This document shows positions 63,378 to 64,000 of a stretch of 64,000 nucleotides of DNA, one piece after another. The notes below the pieces were generated by a model, which saw only the letters and a list, made by a program, of their open reading frames with translations, was not told where the DNA came from and ran no database searches. This DNA comes from Neotamlana sedimentorum (lineage in GTDB: Bacteria; Bacteroidota; Bacteroidia; Flavobacteriales; Flavobacteriaceae). Both the position numbers and the translations under genes were made by a program. Numbering within the stretch: the stretch's first letter is position 1; each line of letters opens with the position of its first letter. Where the stretch lies: assembly GCF_000943565.1 (NCBI RefSeq), contig NZ_JTDW01000005.1, positions 310,001 through 374,000 on the forward strand, given 5' to 3'.

Positions 63378-64000
63378 ATGGGAAAAGGCTTTTTTAACGT
63401 ACCTATTGCCGTAAACGAACCTGTAAAATCTTATGCCCCTGGAACACCAGAACGCACAGAAGTACTTACTGCATACAAGGACATGTTTAATAGCAAAATT
63501 GATGTACCACTATATATTAATGGTGAAAATATCGAAACAGGTAACACTAAAGAAATGTCGCCTCCCCATGACCATAAACATATTGTAGGAACGTTTCATT
63601 TAGCAGAAAAAAGTCATGTTGAAAACGCCATCTCTACAGCTTTAGAAGCTAGAAAAACGTGGAGTTTAATGCCTTGGGAACAACGCGCTGGTATATTTTT
63701 AAAAGCTGCCGAGTTAATTGCCGGTCCTTACCGTGCAAAAATTAATGCTGCAACTATGATTGCTCAGTCTAAAACCATTCACCAAGCCGAAATTGATGCA
63801 GCTTGCGAGTTTATAGACTTTTTACGTTTTAACGTACAGTTTATGACTGATATTTACATGGAGCAACCAGAAAGCACAAGCGATGCCTGGAACCGTATTG
63901 AATACAGACCATTAGAAGGTTTCACTTATGCTGTTACACCATTTAATTTTACTGCAATTGCAGGAAATTTACCAGCATGTATGGCATTAATGGGTAATGT
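63378..64000 (+). CDS. pruA: L-glutamate gamma-semialdehyde (P5C) dehydrogenase, 5' part cut by window end
   Basis: The first 207 codons of an aldehyde dehydrogenase: MGKGFFNVPIAVNEPVKSYA, IDVPLYINGENIETGNTKEM, SPPHDHKHIVGTFH, MPWEQRAGIFLKAAELIAGPYR, EYRPLEGFTYAVTPFNFTAIAGNLP. This N-terminus is that of the stand-alone PruA-type P5C dehydrogenase, the second step of proline catabolism to glutamate. The catalytic Cys and Glu lie beyond the window. Own promoter upstream; divergent from the NRDE unit. Confidence 0.92.
   Translation, partial: MGKGFFNVPIAVNEPVKSYAPGTPERTEVLTAYKDMFNSKIDVPLYINGENIETGNTKEMSPPHDHKHIVGTFHLAEKSHVENAISTALEARKTWSLMPWEQRAGIFLKAAELIAGPYRAKINAATMIAQSKTIHQAEIDAACEFIDFLRFNVQFMTDIYMEQPESTSDAWNRIEYRPLEGFTYAVTPFNFTAIAGNLPACMALMGN

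Overview
The window is a 64 kb piece of a low-GC chromosome from a marine-type member of the Flavobacteriaceae (Bacteroidetes). This rests on the gene set: an nqrABCDEF sodium pump with ApbE, a T9SS plug-type protein, the Trp-kynurenine catabolic genes, hybrid TPR histidine kinases and DUF6702/DUF6695/DUF5103-like proteins. It also rests on promoter style: many genes are preceded by the Bacteroidetes -7 element TAnnTTTG rather than a purine-rich Shine-Dalgarno, and TTG/GTG starts are common. No rRNA, CRISPR array, transposase or prophage is visible; one tRNA-Gly(TCC) is present. The last gene (proline catabolic P5C dehydrogenase) is cut by the window end.

Layout. 1-5.1 kb: secreted aspartyl protease with PDZ, PLP aminotransferase plus murB, then an ECF sigma/RskA anti-sigma pair. 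5.2-10 kb: aquaporin Z, a small Cys-containing membrane protein, GT2 glycosyltransferase, a second ECF sigma, lipA and GAPDH. 10-16.4 kb: hybrid histidine kinase, lpxK divergent from a Nif3-family gene, a coiled-coil protein with a metal-less zinc ribbon, a possible small RNA and msrA. 16.6-22.1 kb: an accessory-looking minus-strand block with a signal-peptide-less M6 metalloprotease, a free-standing copy of its C-terminal domain, an acidic Pro/Ala-rich protein, a LuxR-like response regulator, an 880-bp gene-free spacer and a membrane histidine kinase.

22.2-28.2 kb is a kynurenine pathway block on the plus strand: kynU, kmo, (50-aa small protein), haaO, ACMSD and an O-methyltransferase. It should take kynurenine to 3-hydroxykynurenine, 3-hydroxyanthranilate (KynU acting on 3-hydroxykynurenine), aminocarboxymuconate semialdehyde and then aminomuconate semialdehyde; the tryptophan dioxygenase and formamidase are not in the window. 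28.2-36.6 kb: a second hybrid kinase, TatA, M1 peptidase, DUF6702 protein, two overlapping carboxypeptidase-regulatory-like paralogues, peptidase E and tRNA-Gly. 36.7-45.3 kb is mainly housekeeping: two divergent GNATs, M48 protease, ankyrin protein, gpmI, HAD-like protein, map, DUF3050, methyltransferase, DUF423, apbE.

45.4-50.8 kb holds the most system-like locus: a lipoprotein, an ECF sigma factor, a single-pass TPR membrane protein overlapping it, and a 1075-aa exported TPR-CHAT (caspase-like) protease with a C-terminal membrane anchor. The layout suggests a transmembrane, protease-gated sigma pathway (inference). 50.9-59.5 kb: a Cys-rich conserved protein, a PAS kinase/response regulator pair and the nqr operon. 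59.6-64 kb: T9SS plug-domain protein, apaG, DUF6695/NRDE pair and the start of the P5C dehydrogenase gene. Two copies of a GC-rich interspersed repeat sit between convergent 3' ends at about 36.3 kb and 61.4 kb.
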